Source: Rhodospirillales bacterium
GTDB taxonomy: Bacteria > Pseudomonadota > Alphaproteobacteria > CACIAM-22H2
Length of the DNA: 64,000 bases
Assembly: GCA_016794025.1 (NCBI GenBank)
Contig: JAEUKX010000074.1
Span: 34,182 to 98,181, forward strand
Direction of reading: 5' to 3'
The translations under genes and the position numbers were made by a program. Below, piece after piece: positions 1 through 9,622 of the stretch (within the stretch, counting starts at the first letter, position 1; each line of letters starts with the position of its first letter). The notes beneath the pieces were generated by a model. That model was given only the letters and a program-made list of their open reading frames with translations, was not told the DNA's origin and made no database searches.

Positions 1-1367
1 CGCAGGCGGCATTTCGCGAACACGGCGGCGGCACCGCCGGTCAGCCGATACGCGACGCGCAGCGCGAGCCCCAGCTGGTAGGCTTCGCGCAATGCATCCT
101 CGTCGAGCAGGTGCCAGGCTTCGCGCGTGCTTGCCGGATCCGGCTGTCCCTCGTATCGGGCGTAAAGTGCCAGGGCCACATAGGCGCGGCCCGGATGATC
201 GATGCCAGCGAGCGGCATGTAGAGTGCGCGCCGATAGGCGATGTCGCCGCGATGGTCCGGATGTTCGCCCCAGGCGATGTCCGCAAGATAGCAGGTCACG
301 AGCCGAAGCCTGGCCCGGCTCTTGTCGCGGAAGATGGGGGCGATCCAGTCGGCGAGCGTGTCGGGATCGACCTTGTAGCGCCGGTTCCCGACCAGCATCG
401 CGCGCGCGCCCGACAGGAGCGGATCCACGCGCTTCAGGCGCTTGGGCAGCGAATCGTAGAGGCAGCCTTCGCGAAGCCCATAGGCCGAAAAGACGACACG
501 CTCCGGCTTGATCCGCCGCAAGGTGCGTTCCAGCACGAGTGCGGCCAGCGGCAGCGTCTCGAGCCGCTTTCGCGACACGCCCGAGAAGCCTTCGAGCGAT
601 GCGCGGCTCTGGGTCGCGACCAGGTCGAGGAACTCGATCGCGCGTTCGCGGCGGATCGCATAGTGGTGGATCACTTCGAGCCCGTAGTTCGACTGCGCCA
701 TGTGGAGCTTCGCAAGGGCGCGCCAGGCCCCGCCGACCGCGAAGAAGTCCCTGCCCTTCGCCTTGCGGAGGAACTTCAGACCGTCGAGCTGGTCGTCGAT
801 CATGGAGCGGATCTGCCCGCGGCTGCGTTCGGCAATCTCGCGCAGTCGCAGCGGACCGAGCGGCAGCGTCGCGTAGCGGTCGGCCGTACCGCCGGACAGC
901 GCCACGAGTTCGAGACTGCCGCCGCCAAGGTCGCCCATGGCGCCGCGCGCGTCCGGCGTTCCGGCGATGACGCCGAGGGCGGACAGCCGCGCCTCCTCCT
1001 TGCCGGACAGGACGACGACCGGAAGGCCCGTCGCGCGCCGCACCTCGCGCACGAACGCCGAGCCGTTCGAGGCATCGCGTGCGGCGGCCGTCGCCAGTGC
1101 AAAGGTCTTGCGTACACCCATCGCGCGCGTCAGTTCGGCAAATCTCCGGAGATTCGAGAGAGCCGACTGCATGCCCTCGTCGTCGAGCTTTCCGGTCCGC
1201 TCGAGACCACGGCCGAGCCCCGACAGTACCTTCTCGTTGAAGAGCGGCAGCGGCACACGGCTCGTCCCGTCGAACACGACGAGCCGGATCGAGTTGGAAC
1301 CGATATCGACGACGGCAACGGGTCGCCGGTCGACGTGCTCCGCCCTGCTCGCGCCCCTGGCGTTCAT
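1..1367 (-). CDS. ppx: Exopolyphosphatase, Ppx/GppA family (3' end cut by window)
   Basis: Releases phosphate from polyphosphate or pppGpp in the cytoplasm. The reading frame begins at the ATG at 1367, ten bases after the ppk stop, and stays open to the left edge, giving about 455 residues; the C-terminus lies outside. Phosphate-binding motifs of the ASKHA fold are visible: DIGSNSIRLVVFDG near residue 20, then ALATAAARDASNG and GDLGGGSLEL about 75 and 130 residues further on. It sits directly downstream of ppk on the same strand, the usual kinase-phosphatase pairing that balances polyphosphate. The remaining sequence is compatible with the roughly 500-residue alphaproteobacterial form, so GppA-like pppGpp activity cannot be excluded. 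Confidence 0.93.
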   Translation of the reverse strand, partial: MNARGASRAEHVDRRPVAVVDIGSNSIRLVVFDGTSRVPLPLFNEKVLSGLGRGLERTGKLDDEGMQSALSNLRRFAELTRAMGVRKTFALATAAARDASNGSAFVREVRRATGLPVVVLSGKEEARLSALGVIAGTPDARGAMGDLGGGSLELVALSGGTADRYATLPLGPLRLREIAERSRGQIRSMIDDQLDGLKFLRKAKGRDFFAVGGAWRALAKLHMAQSNYGLEVIHHYAIRRERAIEFLDLVATQSRASLEGFSGVSRKRLETLPLAALVLERTLRRIKPERVVFSAYGLREGCLYDSLPKRLKRVDPLLSGARAMLVGNRRYKVDPDTLADWIAPIFRDKSRARLRLVTCYLADIAWGEHPDHRGDIAYRRALYMPLAGIDHPGRAYVALALYARYEGQPDPASTREAWHLLDEDALREAYQLGLALRVAYRLTGGAAAVFAKCRL

Positions 1368-1377
1368 CGTCCCCGCA

Positions 1378-3519
1378 TCAGGTGACGGCCTTGACCTTCG
1401 ACTTGGCGACCTTGCGCAGGGCGCTGCCGCGACCGGAGAGGCTTGGATTTGTCATGAAGAAATGGTGCGCGCTGAAGGCATCGGGACCGGCCGGAAGGCG
1501 CCGGTAGCTGCCGTCCGATTCGAGGACCCAAGTCTGCGCCACGTCGCGCAGATTCGCCATCATGATCTGGTCCTGTATCTGTTCGTGGACCGTCGGGTTC
1601 TCGATCGGCACGAAACTTTCCACCCGATAGTCGAGGTTTCGCGGCATCCAGTCGGCCGAAGAGATGAAGACCTTCGAGCGCGGGTTGGGCAATCCGAATC
1701 CGTTCCCGAAGCATGCGGCGCGGCCATGCTCGAGGAAGCGGCCCACGAGACTGCGGACGCGGATGTTCGTCGACATGCCCTTGACGCCGGGGCGAAGGCA
1801 GCAGATGCCGCGAACGATCAGGTCGATCTGGACGCCCGCTTCGCTTGCCTCGTAGAGCTTGTCGATGATCCGCGGGCAGACGAGCGCGTTCAGCTTTGCC
1901 CATATCGCAGCCGGCCGGCCCGCACGTGCATGCGTGATCTCGTCGTCGATCAGCTTGACCAGCGTCTTGCGCAATGTCAGCGGCGCAAACGCGAGCTTCT
2001 CCATGGCTTCGGGCGTCGCGTAGCCTGTCATGTAGTTGAACAGGCGTGCCGCGTCGCCGCACAGCGCGGGGTCGCAGGAGAAGAACGAGAAGTCGGTATA
2101 GATGCGCGCGGTGATCGGGTGGTAGTTGCCGGTGCCGAAATGCACGTACGAGCGAAGTCCGCCCGCCTCGCGGCGCACGACGTACGAGATCTTCGAGTGC
2201 GTCTTGAGGTCGATGAAGCCGTAGACGACCTGGGCTCCGGCGCGCTCGAGATCGCGGGCCCAGCGGATGTTTGCTTCCTCGTCGAAGCGAGCCTTGAGTT
2301 CCACCATCGCCGTGACCGACTTGCCGGATTCGGCCGCCTCGACGAGCGCGCGCACGATGGGCGAATTGTCGGATGTGCGGTAGAGCGTCTGCTTGATCGA
2401 GACCACGGCGGGATCGCGTGCGGCCTGGCGAAGGAACTGCACGACGACATCGAAGCTCTCGTACGGGTGGTGAACGACGATGTCCTTGTGCCGGATCGCG
2501 GCAAAGCAGTCGCCGCCGAAATCGCGGATGCGCTCGGGAAAGCGGGGGTTGTAGGGTGGAAACAGGAGGTCCGGCCGGTCGGACACGATGAGCTGCTTCA
2601 AATCGGCCATCCCGAGGAGTCCGCCCAGCCGGAAGCAGTCGTCGGGCTGGACCTGCAGTTCATCCATCACGAACTGCTGCAAGTCCTCCGGCATGCCGTC
2701 GTCGAGTGCCAGACGGATCACCACGCCGCGTCGCCGGCGCTTGAGCGCGCTCTCGAAGACGCGCACAAGATCCTCGGCCTCCTCGTCGACCTCCATTTCG
2801 CTGTCGCGAAGCAGACGGAAGCGGCCGGAACTGCGCAGCTCGTAGCCGGGGAAAAGCCGGTCGAGGAACAGGAAAATGACGTCCTCGACCGGAATGAAGC
2901 GGATCGTCGCGCCCGGGAGCCGCACGAAACGTTCGACCTGCTGTGGCACCGGAAGGAGGGCCTGAAGCGTGCGCCGTTCCTTGATGGCCGCAAGCTGCAT
3001 GACGAGCGCGAGGCCCTTGTTCGCGATAAACGGGAACGGATGGGCCGGATCGATCGCAAGTGGCGTCAGGATCGGGAAAATCTGTTCGTCAAATCGTTTG
3101 GTCAGCCAGGCCCGGTCATCGGCCGTCAGCTCGGATGTACTGACGACACTGACACCTGCGGCGCGAAGCTCGATGACGAGGTCGTGCCACATCGTCTGCT
3201 GCGCGGCCATCAGCAGGGCCGCGCGCCGATGGACGGCGGCAAGCTGCTGGGCCGGGGTCAAGCCATCGTCGGCGGGCTGCGTCACGCCGGCCGCAACCTG
3301 CCCTTTCAGCCCGGCAACCCGAACCATGTAGAATTCGTCCAGATTGCTGGCGGAAATCGACAGGAACCGCAGCCGTTCGAGCAGCGGGTGTGTCCTGTTC
3401 CCGCACTCCTCGATCACGCGTTCGTTGAAGGCAAGCCAGGAGAGTTCGCGATTGATGTAGCGCCCTTCGGCCGGTTCGACCGCTGGTGCGGGATCACGCA
3501 ATTTCACTTCGCCGTTCAC
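1378..3519 (-). CDS. ppk: Polyphosphate kinase 1
   Basis: Polymerises the gamma-phosphate of ATP into inorganic polyphosphate. The N domain begins with [17 protein letters not shown] and [17 protein letters not shown], typical of PPK1. The catalytic region carries [12 protein letters not shown] and [19 protein letters not shown], which includes the family's conserved histidines, followed by [20 protein letters not shown] chose the GTG at 3519 (713 residues) because AAGGAG lies 7 bases upstream; an in-frame ATG at 3567 has no ribosome-binding site and would add 16 arginine-rich residues. It is transcribed ahead of ppx with a 10-base gap and divergently from the SixA-like gene. Confidence 0.96.
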   Translation of the reverse strand: MNGEVKLRDPAPAVEPAEGRYINRELSWLAFNERVIEECGNRTHPLLERLRFLSISASNLDEFYMVRVAGLKGQVAAGVTQPADDGLTPAQQLAAVHRRAALLMAAQQTMWHDLVIELRAAGVSVVSTSELTADDRAWLTKRFDEQIFPILTPLAIDPAHPFPFIANKGLALVMQLAAIKERRTLQALLPVPQQVERFVRLPGATIRFIPVEDVIFLFLDRLFPGYELRSSGRFRLLRDSEMEVDEEAEDLVRVFESALKRRRRGVVIRLALDDGMPEDLQQFVMDELQVQPDDCFRLGGLLGMADLKQLIVSDRPDLLFPPYNPRFPERIRDFGGDCFAAIRHKDIVVHHPYESFDVVVQFLRQAARDPAVVSIKQTLYRTSDNSPIVRALVEAAESGKSVTAMVELKARFDEEANIRWARDLERAGAQVVYGFIDLKTHSKISYVVRREAGGLRSYVHFGTGNYHPITARIYTDFSFFSCDPALCGDAARLFNYMTGYATPEAMEKLAFAPLTLRKTLVKLIDDEITHARAGRPAAIWAKLNALVCPRIIDKLYEASEAGVQIDLIVRGICCLRPGVKGMSTNIRVRSLVGRFLEHGRAACFGNGFGLPNPRSKVFISSADWMPRNLDYRVESFVPIENPTVHEQIQDQIMMANLRDVAQTWVLESDGSYRRLPAGPDAFSAHHFFMTNPSLSGRGSALRKVAKSKVKAVT

Positions 3520-3526
3520 GTCCGGG

Positions 3527-3532
3527 CTCCTT
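3527..3532 (-). promoter_or_regulatory. Ribosome-binding site deciding the ppk start
   Basis: The minus strand reads AAGGAG here, 7 bases before GTG at 3519. No comparable site precedes the upstream in-frame ATG at 3567, so this site fixes the ppk start. Confidence 0.7.
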
Positions 3533-3623
3533 GCTCGCCGGGACCGGTCGCGGGATCCCTCGTCCATCGGCGGGAAAACATGCTATCACGGAGCGTATAT
3601 TCTCGCAGTTTCATGGCAAGAAT

Positions 3624-4154
3624 TTGAAAGCCAAGCGACTTTTCCTGCTCCGGCATGCCAAATCTTCGCGCGAGGATCCCTCGCTCGACGATTTCAGCCG
3701 GCCATTGAACAAGCGGGGCACCCGCGCGGCACACGCGATGGCGGAGTGGCTGTCGGCCCGCAGCCTCCATCCGGATCTGGTGCTCTGCTCAGCGGCACTC
3801 CGCACGCGCGAGACGCTTGCCGCGGTTCGTCAGGCCCTCGGCCCGACCGTGGACATCCGGTTGGAAAAGCGACTCTATCTGGCCGACGAGGAGACCATTC
3901 TCGAACTCCTCGCCGAGCTCGACGAACTTCCAAGCGTGCCGGCGCAGGTCATGGTGATCGGCCACAATCCCGGCCTCGGCGATCTGGCATTGACCCTTGT
4001 CCCGCCTGCCGAGACCGAGACACGACGGCGCATTGCGGAGAAATTCCCGACCTGCGCGTTCGTGGACCTGAGTTTCGGCGTCGAGGACTGGGCGGAGATC
4101 AGCTCGGCCAGAGCTACACTTAACGAGTATCTGGTTCCTGCAGAAATTCAATAA
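3624..4154 (+). CDS. sixA: SixA-type histidine phosphatase
   Basis: Small histidine-acid phosphatase of the SixA branch, about 176 residues. Seen: FLLRHAKSS with the nucleophilic His at the start, CSAALRTRET with the phosphate-pocket Arg, and VIGHNPGLGDLA with the second catalytic His. SixA in E. coli dephosphorylates phosphohistidine of the nitrogen phosphotransferase system protein NPr; the substrate here is unknown. I prefer TTG at 3624, immediately before the conserved strand, because longer in-frame starts such as ATG 3486 would overlap the ppk coding region. The ribosome-binding site is weak, so the start is uncertain. It is divergent from ppk and converges on holB across a short AT-rich gap. 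Confidence 0.85.
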   Translation: MKAKRLFLLRHAKSSREDPSLDDFSRPLNKRGTRAAHAMAEWLSARSLHPDLVLCSAALRTRETLAAVRQALGPTVDIRLEKRLYLADEETILELLAELDELPSVPAQVMVIGHNPGLGDLALTLVPPAETETRRRIAEKFPTCAFVDLSFGVEDWAEISSARATLNEYLVPAEIQ

Positions 4155-4186
4155 ATTCAGTTAATTATAGAAAATATTTAAAGTGA

Positions 4187-5305
4187 TCAGGTGGCGGCGC
4201 GCTCGAAAGCCCCCAGTGCGGCCAGCAGGACCGACTTCCGGTCGAGATTGAGACCATCCCCGGCGCTCGACAGGCGATTCAGGCGATCCCACGCGTCAAG
4301 CCACGGCCGCGCGCCCCGGCCGGCGAACCGCGCGGCCAGTTGGGCCTCCTCCGGCAGGACGGATGGCTCGCCTGCAGCCGTCTTGGCGAGCCGGTGGACT
4401 ATTCCCTCCATCAGGTCCAACGCGGTCCGCAGGCCGGACTGACCGTCCTCGCCGCGCTTGCCCATCGTTTCGGCAAACCCGTGGGCGGCGGCAACATCGA
4501 GGCGTGGCAGACCACCGAGAAGGTCGAGGAGCGAACGGTAGAGCTCCGCCCCGCCGCTGTCGGCAAGCTCGATGGCGCGTCCGATCGACCCGGCGCAAAG
4601 GCCGGTCAGTGTCTTGCGTTCTGCCGCCGTCAGCTCCCGCCGATGGCGCTGCAACAGGCCGTCGACCGTCGCTTCGGGCAGCGGCTGCAGCTGGAGCGTC
4701 CGGCAGCGCGACCGGATCGTGGGCAGGAGCCTGCCGGGCGCGTTGGAAACAAGGATGAGCAGGCATTCCGGGGACGGTTCCTCGAGCGCCTTCAGGAGTG
4801 CGTTGGCAGCCTCGTCGCTCATGTCTTCCGCGGTATCGACAACGACGACGCGCCAGCCCCCTTCTGCGGCGGTCCGGTGCAGCAGGTCGACCGCGCGCCT
4901 GACCCAGTAGACGATGATCTCCTGCGAGGGCTTGTTCGGCGGGCTCGATTTCGGGTTGGGCATGCCGGGCCTGAGCGTCAGCATGTCCGCGTGTCCCTCG
5001 GCGGCGATGCGCCGGAACACCGGATGCTCGGACGGAAGGGAGAGCGTCGTCGGCGACGCGGGCGCCGCACTGCCGAAAAGGCCTCCGCTTTCGGCCGACT
5101 TCCGGGCGCCCTGGGCCATCGCGAACCGGGCGAAACGGAATGCGAGTGTCGCCTTGCCGATCCCGCGGGGTCCCGCGATCAGCCACGCATGCGGCATGCG
5201 ACCGGAATTCCAGGCCGCCAGCAACGCCGCTTCGGCCGCTTCGTGCCCGACGAGTTCGGGATTCGCGCGTGGCGGCAGCGAGGCGTCTTCGGCCGGATCG
5301 CTCAC
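4187..5305 (-). CDS. holB: DNA polymerase III delta-prime subunit
   Basis: Clamp-loader subunit that helps load the beta clamp. About 372 residues. The AAA+ domain shows a Walker A element, GPRGIGKATLAFRFA near residue 45, a Walker B-like region around VVVDTAEDMSDEAANALLK, and the SRC motif in TIRSRCRTLQLQP, which provides the arginine finger. The start is the GTG at 5305, whose GTGA overlaps the tmk stop; the frame stays open further upstream, but that region is the tmk gene in another frame. The order dacA-tmk-holB is common in alphaproteobacteria. metG, often next, is not here; a convergent sixA-like gene follows instead. Confidence 0.93.
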   Translation of the reverse strand: MSDPAEDASLPPRANPELVGHEAAEAALLAAWNSGRMPHAWLIAGPRGIGKATLAFRFARFAMAQGARKSAESGGLFGSAAPASPTTLSLPSEHPVFRRIAAEGHADMLTLRPGMPNPKSSPPNKPSQEIIVYWVRRAVDLLHRTAAEGGWRVVVVDTAEDMSDEAANALLKALEEPSPECLLILVSNAPGRLLPTIRSRCRTLQLQPLPEATVDGLLQRHRRELTAAERKTLTGLCAGSIGRAIELADSGGAELYRSLLDLLGGLPRLDVAAAHGFAETMGKRGEDGQSGLRTALDLMEGIVHRLAKTAAGEPSVLPEEAQLAARFAGRGARPWLDAWDRLNRLSSAGDGLNLDRKSVLLAALGAFERAAT

Positions 5306-5970
5306 GCGGGAAACCGGGCTTTCAGGCGCTTGCGGAGCGCCAGTTCTATTCGCGCCGACACGCTCGCGACGTCTCCGCTTGCGTCGATCAACGCGCAGCG
5401 CCGCGGCTCGGCCCGCGCGATCGCGCGAAAGCCGCGTCGCAGCCTTTCGTGGAACGAGCGGTCCATACGCTCGAAACGCGTCTCGGCCCCGGGCCGGGCG
5501 AGCGCGCGGGCAAGGCCGGCTTCGACCGGCAGATCGAGGATCGCAGTGGCATCCGGCCTGAAGGTGCCAAGACACATCCGGTGCAGCTTCAGGACAAAGT
5601 CCCGCCCCAGCCGGTGTCCGTATCCCTGATAGGCCATGGTCGAATCGGCGAAGCGATCGCACAGGACCCATGTGCTCCGGGCCAGCGCCGGCTTGATCAC
5701 GCGTTCGACGTGTTCGATGCGCTGGGCATAGTTGAGAAGCGCCTCGCTGCGGGCACTCCATGCGCCCGGCTCGCCCTCGACGAGAAGCCGGCGGATCGCC
5801 GCCGCCTGGGCGAGGCTGCCGTCCGTCGGGCCGCCGGGCTCGCGCGTCACCACAACATCGATCCCGGCTGCAGTCAGGTGACGGGCCAGGCGCGCAATCT
5901 GGGTCGTCTTGCCGGCTCCCTCGCCGCCCTCGAACGTGACGAACAATCCGCGTCGCGCGCGTGCCATCAC
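5302..5970 (-). CDS. tmk: Thymidylate kinase
   Basis: Phosphorylates dTMP to dTDP for DNA synthesis. 222 residues if started at the GTG at 5970, or one less from the following ATG. The P-loop FEGGEGAGKTTQ lies near residue 15, the dTMP-binding TREPGG follows, and WVLCDRFADSTMAYQGYG carries the DR motif. The start region reads GTGATG, so the gene overlaps the stop of the upstream carboxypeptidase gene. At its own end it overlaps the holB start by four bases. Three genes are therefore translationally coupled. Confidence 0.95.
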   Translation of the reverse strand: MMARARRGLFVTFEGGEGAGKTTQIARLARHLTAAGIDVVVTREPGGPTDGSLAQAAAIRRLLVEGEPGAWSARSEALLNYAQRIEHVERVIKPALARSTWVLCDRFADSTMAYQGYGHRLGRDFVLKLHRMCLGTFRPDATAILDLPVEAGLARALARPGAETRFERMDRSFHERLRRGFRAIARAEPRRCALIDASGDVASVSARIELALRKRLKARFPA

Positions 5971-7220
5971 TTCCTTGCGCCGAAGATCAGCTGGTTGAAT
6001 GCGGCCGACAGCCGCCCGGAATAGCCAAGCTTGTCGACGCTTTCCTGCGCCACCAGCGGCACCTCGACCGGTGCAAGGCCCGGTGCCGTCATCACGATGC
6101 GGCCAAGCTTCTGGCCGGCCGCGACAGGTGCCGGCACGGGACTGTCGTAGACGACCTTCACCTGCAGCTGCGGCCGCAGCCGGCGCGGCATCGTGATCGC
6201 GACGTCCTGCGCCGCCAGCAGGTTTGTGCCGCCCTTGGTTCCAAGCCAGATGTCGACGCGATCGACATCCTGGCCGGCGGTGAACATCCGGTAGGTCTGG
6301 AATTCGCGGAACGCCCAGTCGACGATACGTTCGGACTCCTCGGCGCGCTGTCGCATCGACGACCAGCCGTTGAAGACGCCAATCACGCGCCGTCCATCGC
6401 GCAGGGCCGACGCGACGAGGCCGTAGCCCGCGGCCTCGGTATGGCCGGTCTTCATGCCGTCGGCGCCGATGTTCTTGTAGAGCAGCGGGTTGCGGTTGCC
6501 CTGCGTGATCTCCTTGCCGGTACGCTCGTCCTTGCCGTAGGTGAAGCTGAGTTCGTGATAGTATTTATAGAATTCCGCATGATCATCGATCATGCGGTGG
6601 GCGAGAGTCGCCAGGTCGCGGGCCGTCATGTAGTGGTCCGGATCGGGCCATCCGGTCGAATTGCGGAAATTCGAGCCCGTCAGTCCGATACGTCGCGCCA
6701 CCACATTCATCTGGTCGGCGAATGCCTCCTCGCTGCCGGCAAGCGCCTCGGCGAGAACCACGCAGGCGTCGTTTCCAGACTGGATGATCATGCCGCGGAT
6801 AAGATCCTCGACCTTCACGCGGCCGTTGAGCGGAACGAACATCTTCGAGCCCTGCATGCGCCAGGCACGTTCCGAGACGGGTAGCATGTCGTCGAGCGCA
6901 AGCTTCTTCTGCTTGATCGCATCGAAGACGAGATAGGCCGTCATCACCTTGCTCATCGACGAGGGCGGCATCCGTTCGTCGGCATTGCGCTCGAACATGA
7001 CGAAGCCGGTCTGGTAGTCGAGGACGATCGCCTGCCTCGCGGCAAGGTCGGGCATCGCGTCGGAGGTTGGTGAGGGCCGCGCCGGGGCAGCCGGGCGCGG
7101 CGGCGCCGGTTGCTGCTGGCCGCGCTGCTGCTGCGGACGCTGCTGGGCGTCGGCAAGGTTGGGAAGCCACAGGCCCGTTGCCGCGATCGCGGCGGCGAGT
7201 GCCAACTTGCGGATATCCAT
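5967..7220 (-). CDS. dacA: D-alanyl-D-alanine carboxypeptidase (PBP5/6-type)
   Basis: Periplasmic class A low-molecular-weight penicillin-binding protein that trims the terminal D-Ala of peptidoglycan stem peptides. The N-terminus is a Sec signal peptide (ALAAAIAATGLWLPNLADA) followed by a Gln/Pro-rich linker. All three serine-acyl-enzyme motifs are present: SMSK at residues 88-91, SGN at 148-150 and KTG at 257-259. The C-terminal part resembles the PBP5 beta domain and ends with an amphipathic stretch. 417 residues from the ATG at 7220, which has AAGGAA upstream. It lies between rlpA and tmk, 11 bases after rlpA. Confidence 0.94.
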   Translation of the reverse strand: MDIRKLALAAAIAATGLWLPNLADAQQRPQQQRGQQQPAPPRPAAPARPSPTSDAMPDLAARQAIVLDYQTGFVMFERNADERMPPSSMSKVMTAYLVFDAIKQKKLALDDMLPVSERAWRMQGSKMFVPLNGRVKVEDLIRGMIIQSGNDACVVLAEALAGSEEAFADQMNVVARRIGLTGSNFRNSTGWPDPDHYMTARDLATLAHRMIDDHAEFYKYYHELSFTYGKDERTGKEITQGNRNPLLYKNIGADGMKTGHTEAAGYGLVASALRDGRRVIGVFNGWSSMRQRAEESERIVDWAFREFQTYRMFTAGQDVDRVDIWLGTKGGTNLLAAQDVAITMPRRLRPQLQVKVVYDSPVPAPVAAGQKLGRIVMTAPGLAPVEVPLVAQESVDKLGYSGRLSAAFNQLIFGARK

Positions 7221-7231
7221 GTTCCGTTCCT

Positions 7232-8470
7232 TCAATCGACGACGATCCGCGCTTCGGGCGCGTCCGCTGCCATCTGTTCGAGCATCCTGTCGGCGTCCTT
7301 GATGTCGGGAATGGGCCCCACGCGCACGCGGTAGAGCTGGCTTCCGTTCACGACGGCCGGCACGACGCGCGACGATCCGTAACGCGAAAGACGTACCGAC
7401 AGGCGGTAGGCGTTCTCGTAGTTCCCGAATGCGCCGGCCTGGACCCAAAGGCTGGTCTGCTGAGGCGCCCCCTGGGTAAGCGTCGGACGCGCGAAGGCCT
7501 GCTGTTCGACAGGAAGCGCGGCAACCTCGGCGCTGCCCGGCAGCGGCTGGGTCGCCGTGCCCGGCGATGCAGGCGCCGTGCGGACGGTCGCGGCTGGCCC
7601 CTTTCGGCCTTGCACGGGCTTTGCGGCGGGAGCCGGGGCGGCCGCAACGGGAATATCCTGTGCGGCTTGCGTCTGGATCGGGTCGGCCTGGCGGGCCAGC
7701 GGCAGCTGCGTCTCTCGCGGCCGACCGCGCGATGTCGTGGCCGAGCGCGACTTGTCGGTTGTGACCGGCGGCAGGGTGGCCGAGGGGGGCGGCAGTGCCA
7801 CGGTCGTCGGGCGCGCCTCGCGCGCGCCGGGCAAGGGCGGCAACGCGTCTGATGCGACGGACGTGCGCGGCGCGGCGGCGACGGTTCGCGTTTCGTCGCG
7901 CCCGGTCAGCTCGGCCTTCAGGCGCAGGCTGTCCTCGGACATGATGTCGACCCGCACGCGTGCCGTCCCCTGTCCCTCGAAACCGAGAAGCTGGGCGGCG
8001 CGCCGCGACACGTCGATGATGCGGCCGCGCGCGAACGGGCCGCGGTCATTGACGCGCAGCACGAGCGACCGGCCGCTGTCGAGGTTCGTCACGCGCACGA
8101 GGCTTGGCATCGGCAGCGTGCGATGCGCGGCCGTAAGCGCATTCATGTCGTAAAGTTCGCCGTTCGCGGTGAGCTTTCCATGGAAGTCCGTGCCGGACCG
8201 CTCGCCGCCGTAGAACGACGCGATGCCGGTCTCGGTATAGTCCCAGTCCTCGGCCGGATAGTACCAGACACCGGCGATCTGGTAGGGCTCGCCGACCTTG
8301 TACGTGCCCTTGGCCGGCGGCTGTGGCGCCGGGGCTTCCGGCGTGCCTTGCATCGACTTCACCATCGAAACGCCGAACTTCAGTTCCGAGCACGCGCCAA
8401 GGCCTAGCGCCGCCGTGACACAGCAAGCAAAAAGGACGACCGGACGCAGGCGGCGGACTGTCGATGGCAT
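7232..8470 (-). CDS. rlpA: RlpA-like lipoprotein, DPBB lytic transglycosylase with SPOR domain
   Basis: Septal peptidoglycan protein. From the ATG at 8470 it has a lipoprotein signal ending in the lipobox LGAC. The double-psi beta-barrel domain spans about residues 60-170, with TETGIASFYGGERSGTDFHG, the family GE-x-YDM element and LRVNDRGPFARGRIIDVS. A long Pro/Ala-rich linker follows. The C-terminal 75 residues form a SPOR domain (WVQAGAFGNYENAYRL... YRVRVGPIPD), which binds denuded glycan at the division site. 412 residues, longer than E. coli RlpA because of the linker. The longer open frame upstream lacks a signal peptide and was not used. Confidence 0.93.
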   Translation of the reverse strand: MPSTVRRLRPVVLFACCVTAALGLGACSELKFGVSMVKSMQGTPEAPAPQPPAKGTYKVGEPYQIAGVWYYPAEDWDYTETGIASFYGGERSGTDFHGKLTANGELYDMNALTAAHRTLPMPSLVRVTNLDSGRSLVLRVNDRGPFARGRIIDVSRRAAQLLGFEGQGTARVRVDIMSEDSLRLKAELTGRDETRTVAAAPRTSVASDALPPLPGAREARPTTVALPPPSATLPPVTTDKSRSATTSRGRPRETQLPLARQADPIQTQAAQDIPVAAAPAPAAKPVQGRKGPAATVRTAPASPGTATQPLPGSAEVAALPVEQQAFARPTLTQGAPQQTSLWVQAGAFGNYENAYRLSVRLSRYGSSRVVPAVVNGSQLYRVRVGPIPDIKDADRMLEQMAADAPEARIVVD

Positions 8471-8525
8471 TGGAAACCTGACGGATGGGCGCGAATCGGT
8501 GCTTCGAACGGCGTGGAAAATAAGG

Positions 8526-9515
8526 CTAAACCTCGCCGATACTGTCGGCAAGCAAGCCCACCGACGTCGCAAAATTGACGGACCGGTTCCAGCGCATGAT
8601 CACCTTGAAGTTGCCGTAGACAAGGAACGCGCGACCGCCTTCCCCGTCGGGCTGCACGATCGACGCGGCTGCCGCGGGTGCCACGACGGCCGACGCGGAT
8701 GCCGGACGCACGCCGAGCTGGGCCCATTCGGCGACAGGCTTGGCAACCTTGTTGTGGTCGACCAGCGCGCGGTCGAAGCCGGCAGGCAGGCGGGCTTCAT
8801 GGCCCCAGGTCTCGTCGCCGCGCCAGCCCGCCCGGACGAGGTAGTTGGCGATGGACGCGAAGACGTCGGCCTTGGAATTCCAGATATCCGCGCGCCCATC
8901 GCCGTCGAAATCGACGGCATAGGAAAGGAACGACGACGGCATGAACTGGCTCTGCCCCATGGCACCCGCCCACGACCCGCGCATGTCGCTGGCCTTGGCA
9001 AGGCCCCTGTCGACGATGCGGATCGCGTTCAGAAGCTCGTCGCGGAAGAACTGGCTGCGCCGCCCGTCATAGGCGAGCGTCGCCAGTGCCGCGAAAATGT
9101 TGAACCCGCCCGTGATGCGCCCGAAATCCGTTTCGACCGCCCAGAGCGCCACGATGAAACGCGGCTGAACGGGATAGCGCTGCACCACGCGCGACAGGAG
9201 ATCGCGGTTCTCGCCGACGCGCGCGCGGCCGGTGTCGATCCTTGCCCGGTTCACGACGCGCGCGAAATACTGCTCGAAAGTCAAGCGGACCTCGGGTTGC
9301 GCACGGTCGAGCTCCAGCACACGGGCAATCGGCGCGACGCCGGCCAGCGTCTGGTCGAGCGACCCGCGCTTGATCCCCTTCTGCGCCGCTTCCTCGCGAA
9401 ATCCGCGCAGCCACTCGTCGAACGAGACGTCGTTGGCACGGGTGCTGCCCGCGGCAAGGGCGCCAAGCCCTGCAAGGCCGGCGAGCACGGCGCGCCGATT
9501 CGTGGTTTGAGCCAT
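8526..9515 (-). CDS. mltB: Lytic murein transglycosylase, MltB family
   Basis: Cleaves the MurNAc-GlcNAc bond of peptidoglycan. 329 residues. The export signal has TNRRAVLAGLAGLGALAAG, a twin-arginine-like start that could use Tat or Sec. The catalytic domain is recognisable from FIVALWAVETDFGRITG, where the Glu of VET is the acid/base, then GSWAGAMGQSQFMPSSF, and an EF-hand-like VDFDGDGRADIW loop. It lacks a lipobox, so it is probably soluble in the periplasm. It is upstream of rlpA with a 55-base gap, and these cell-wall genes likely form one unit with dacA. A weak GGA is the only ribosome-binding site seen. Confidence 0.92.
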   Translation of the reverse strand: MAQTTNRRAVLAGLAGLGALAAGSTRANDVSFDEWLRGFREEAAQKGIKRGSLDQTLAGVAPIARVLELDRAQPEVRLTFEQYFARVVNRARIDTGRARVGENRDLLSRVVQRYPVQPRFIVALWAVETDFGRITGGFNIFAALATLAYDGRRSQFFRDELLNAIRIVDRGLAKASDMRGSWAGAMGQSQFMPSSFLSYAVDFDGDGRADIWNSKADVFASIANYLVRAGWRGDETWGHEARLPAGFDRALVDHNKVAKPVAEWAQLGVRPASASAVVAPAAAASIVQPDGEGGRAFLVYGNFKVIMRWNRSVNFATSVGLLADSIGEV

Positions 9516-9622
9516 GTCCGGTGGTTTGCCACGCCCTGCCGGGGCGTGCAAACCCGATCGTGTTTCGCGTTCCGGGCGGTTGCATGGCGCTTCAAAAAAG
9601 GGCAGTTTGCGCCGCCTTGGCC

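Noticed and set aside
3486..3623. Upstream ATG start for the SixA-like gene
   Set aside because: It would overlap the 5' end of ppk and adds low-complexity, motif-free residues.
937..3627. Very long open frame on the plus strand opposite ppx-ppk (896 codons)
   Set aside because: It lies antisense to two genes with clear motifs, has no recognisable domain and arises from GC-rich codon bias.
4187..5761. Long N-terminal extension of holB
   Set aside because: It overlaps tmk in another frame and lacks homology. GTG at 5305 with GTGA overlap is the better start.
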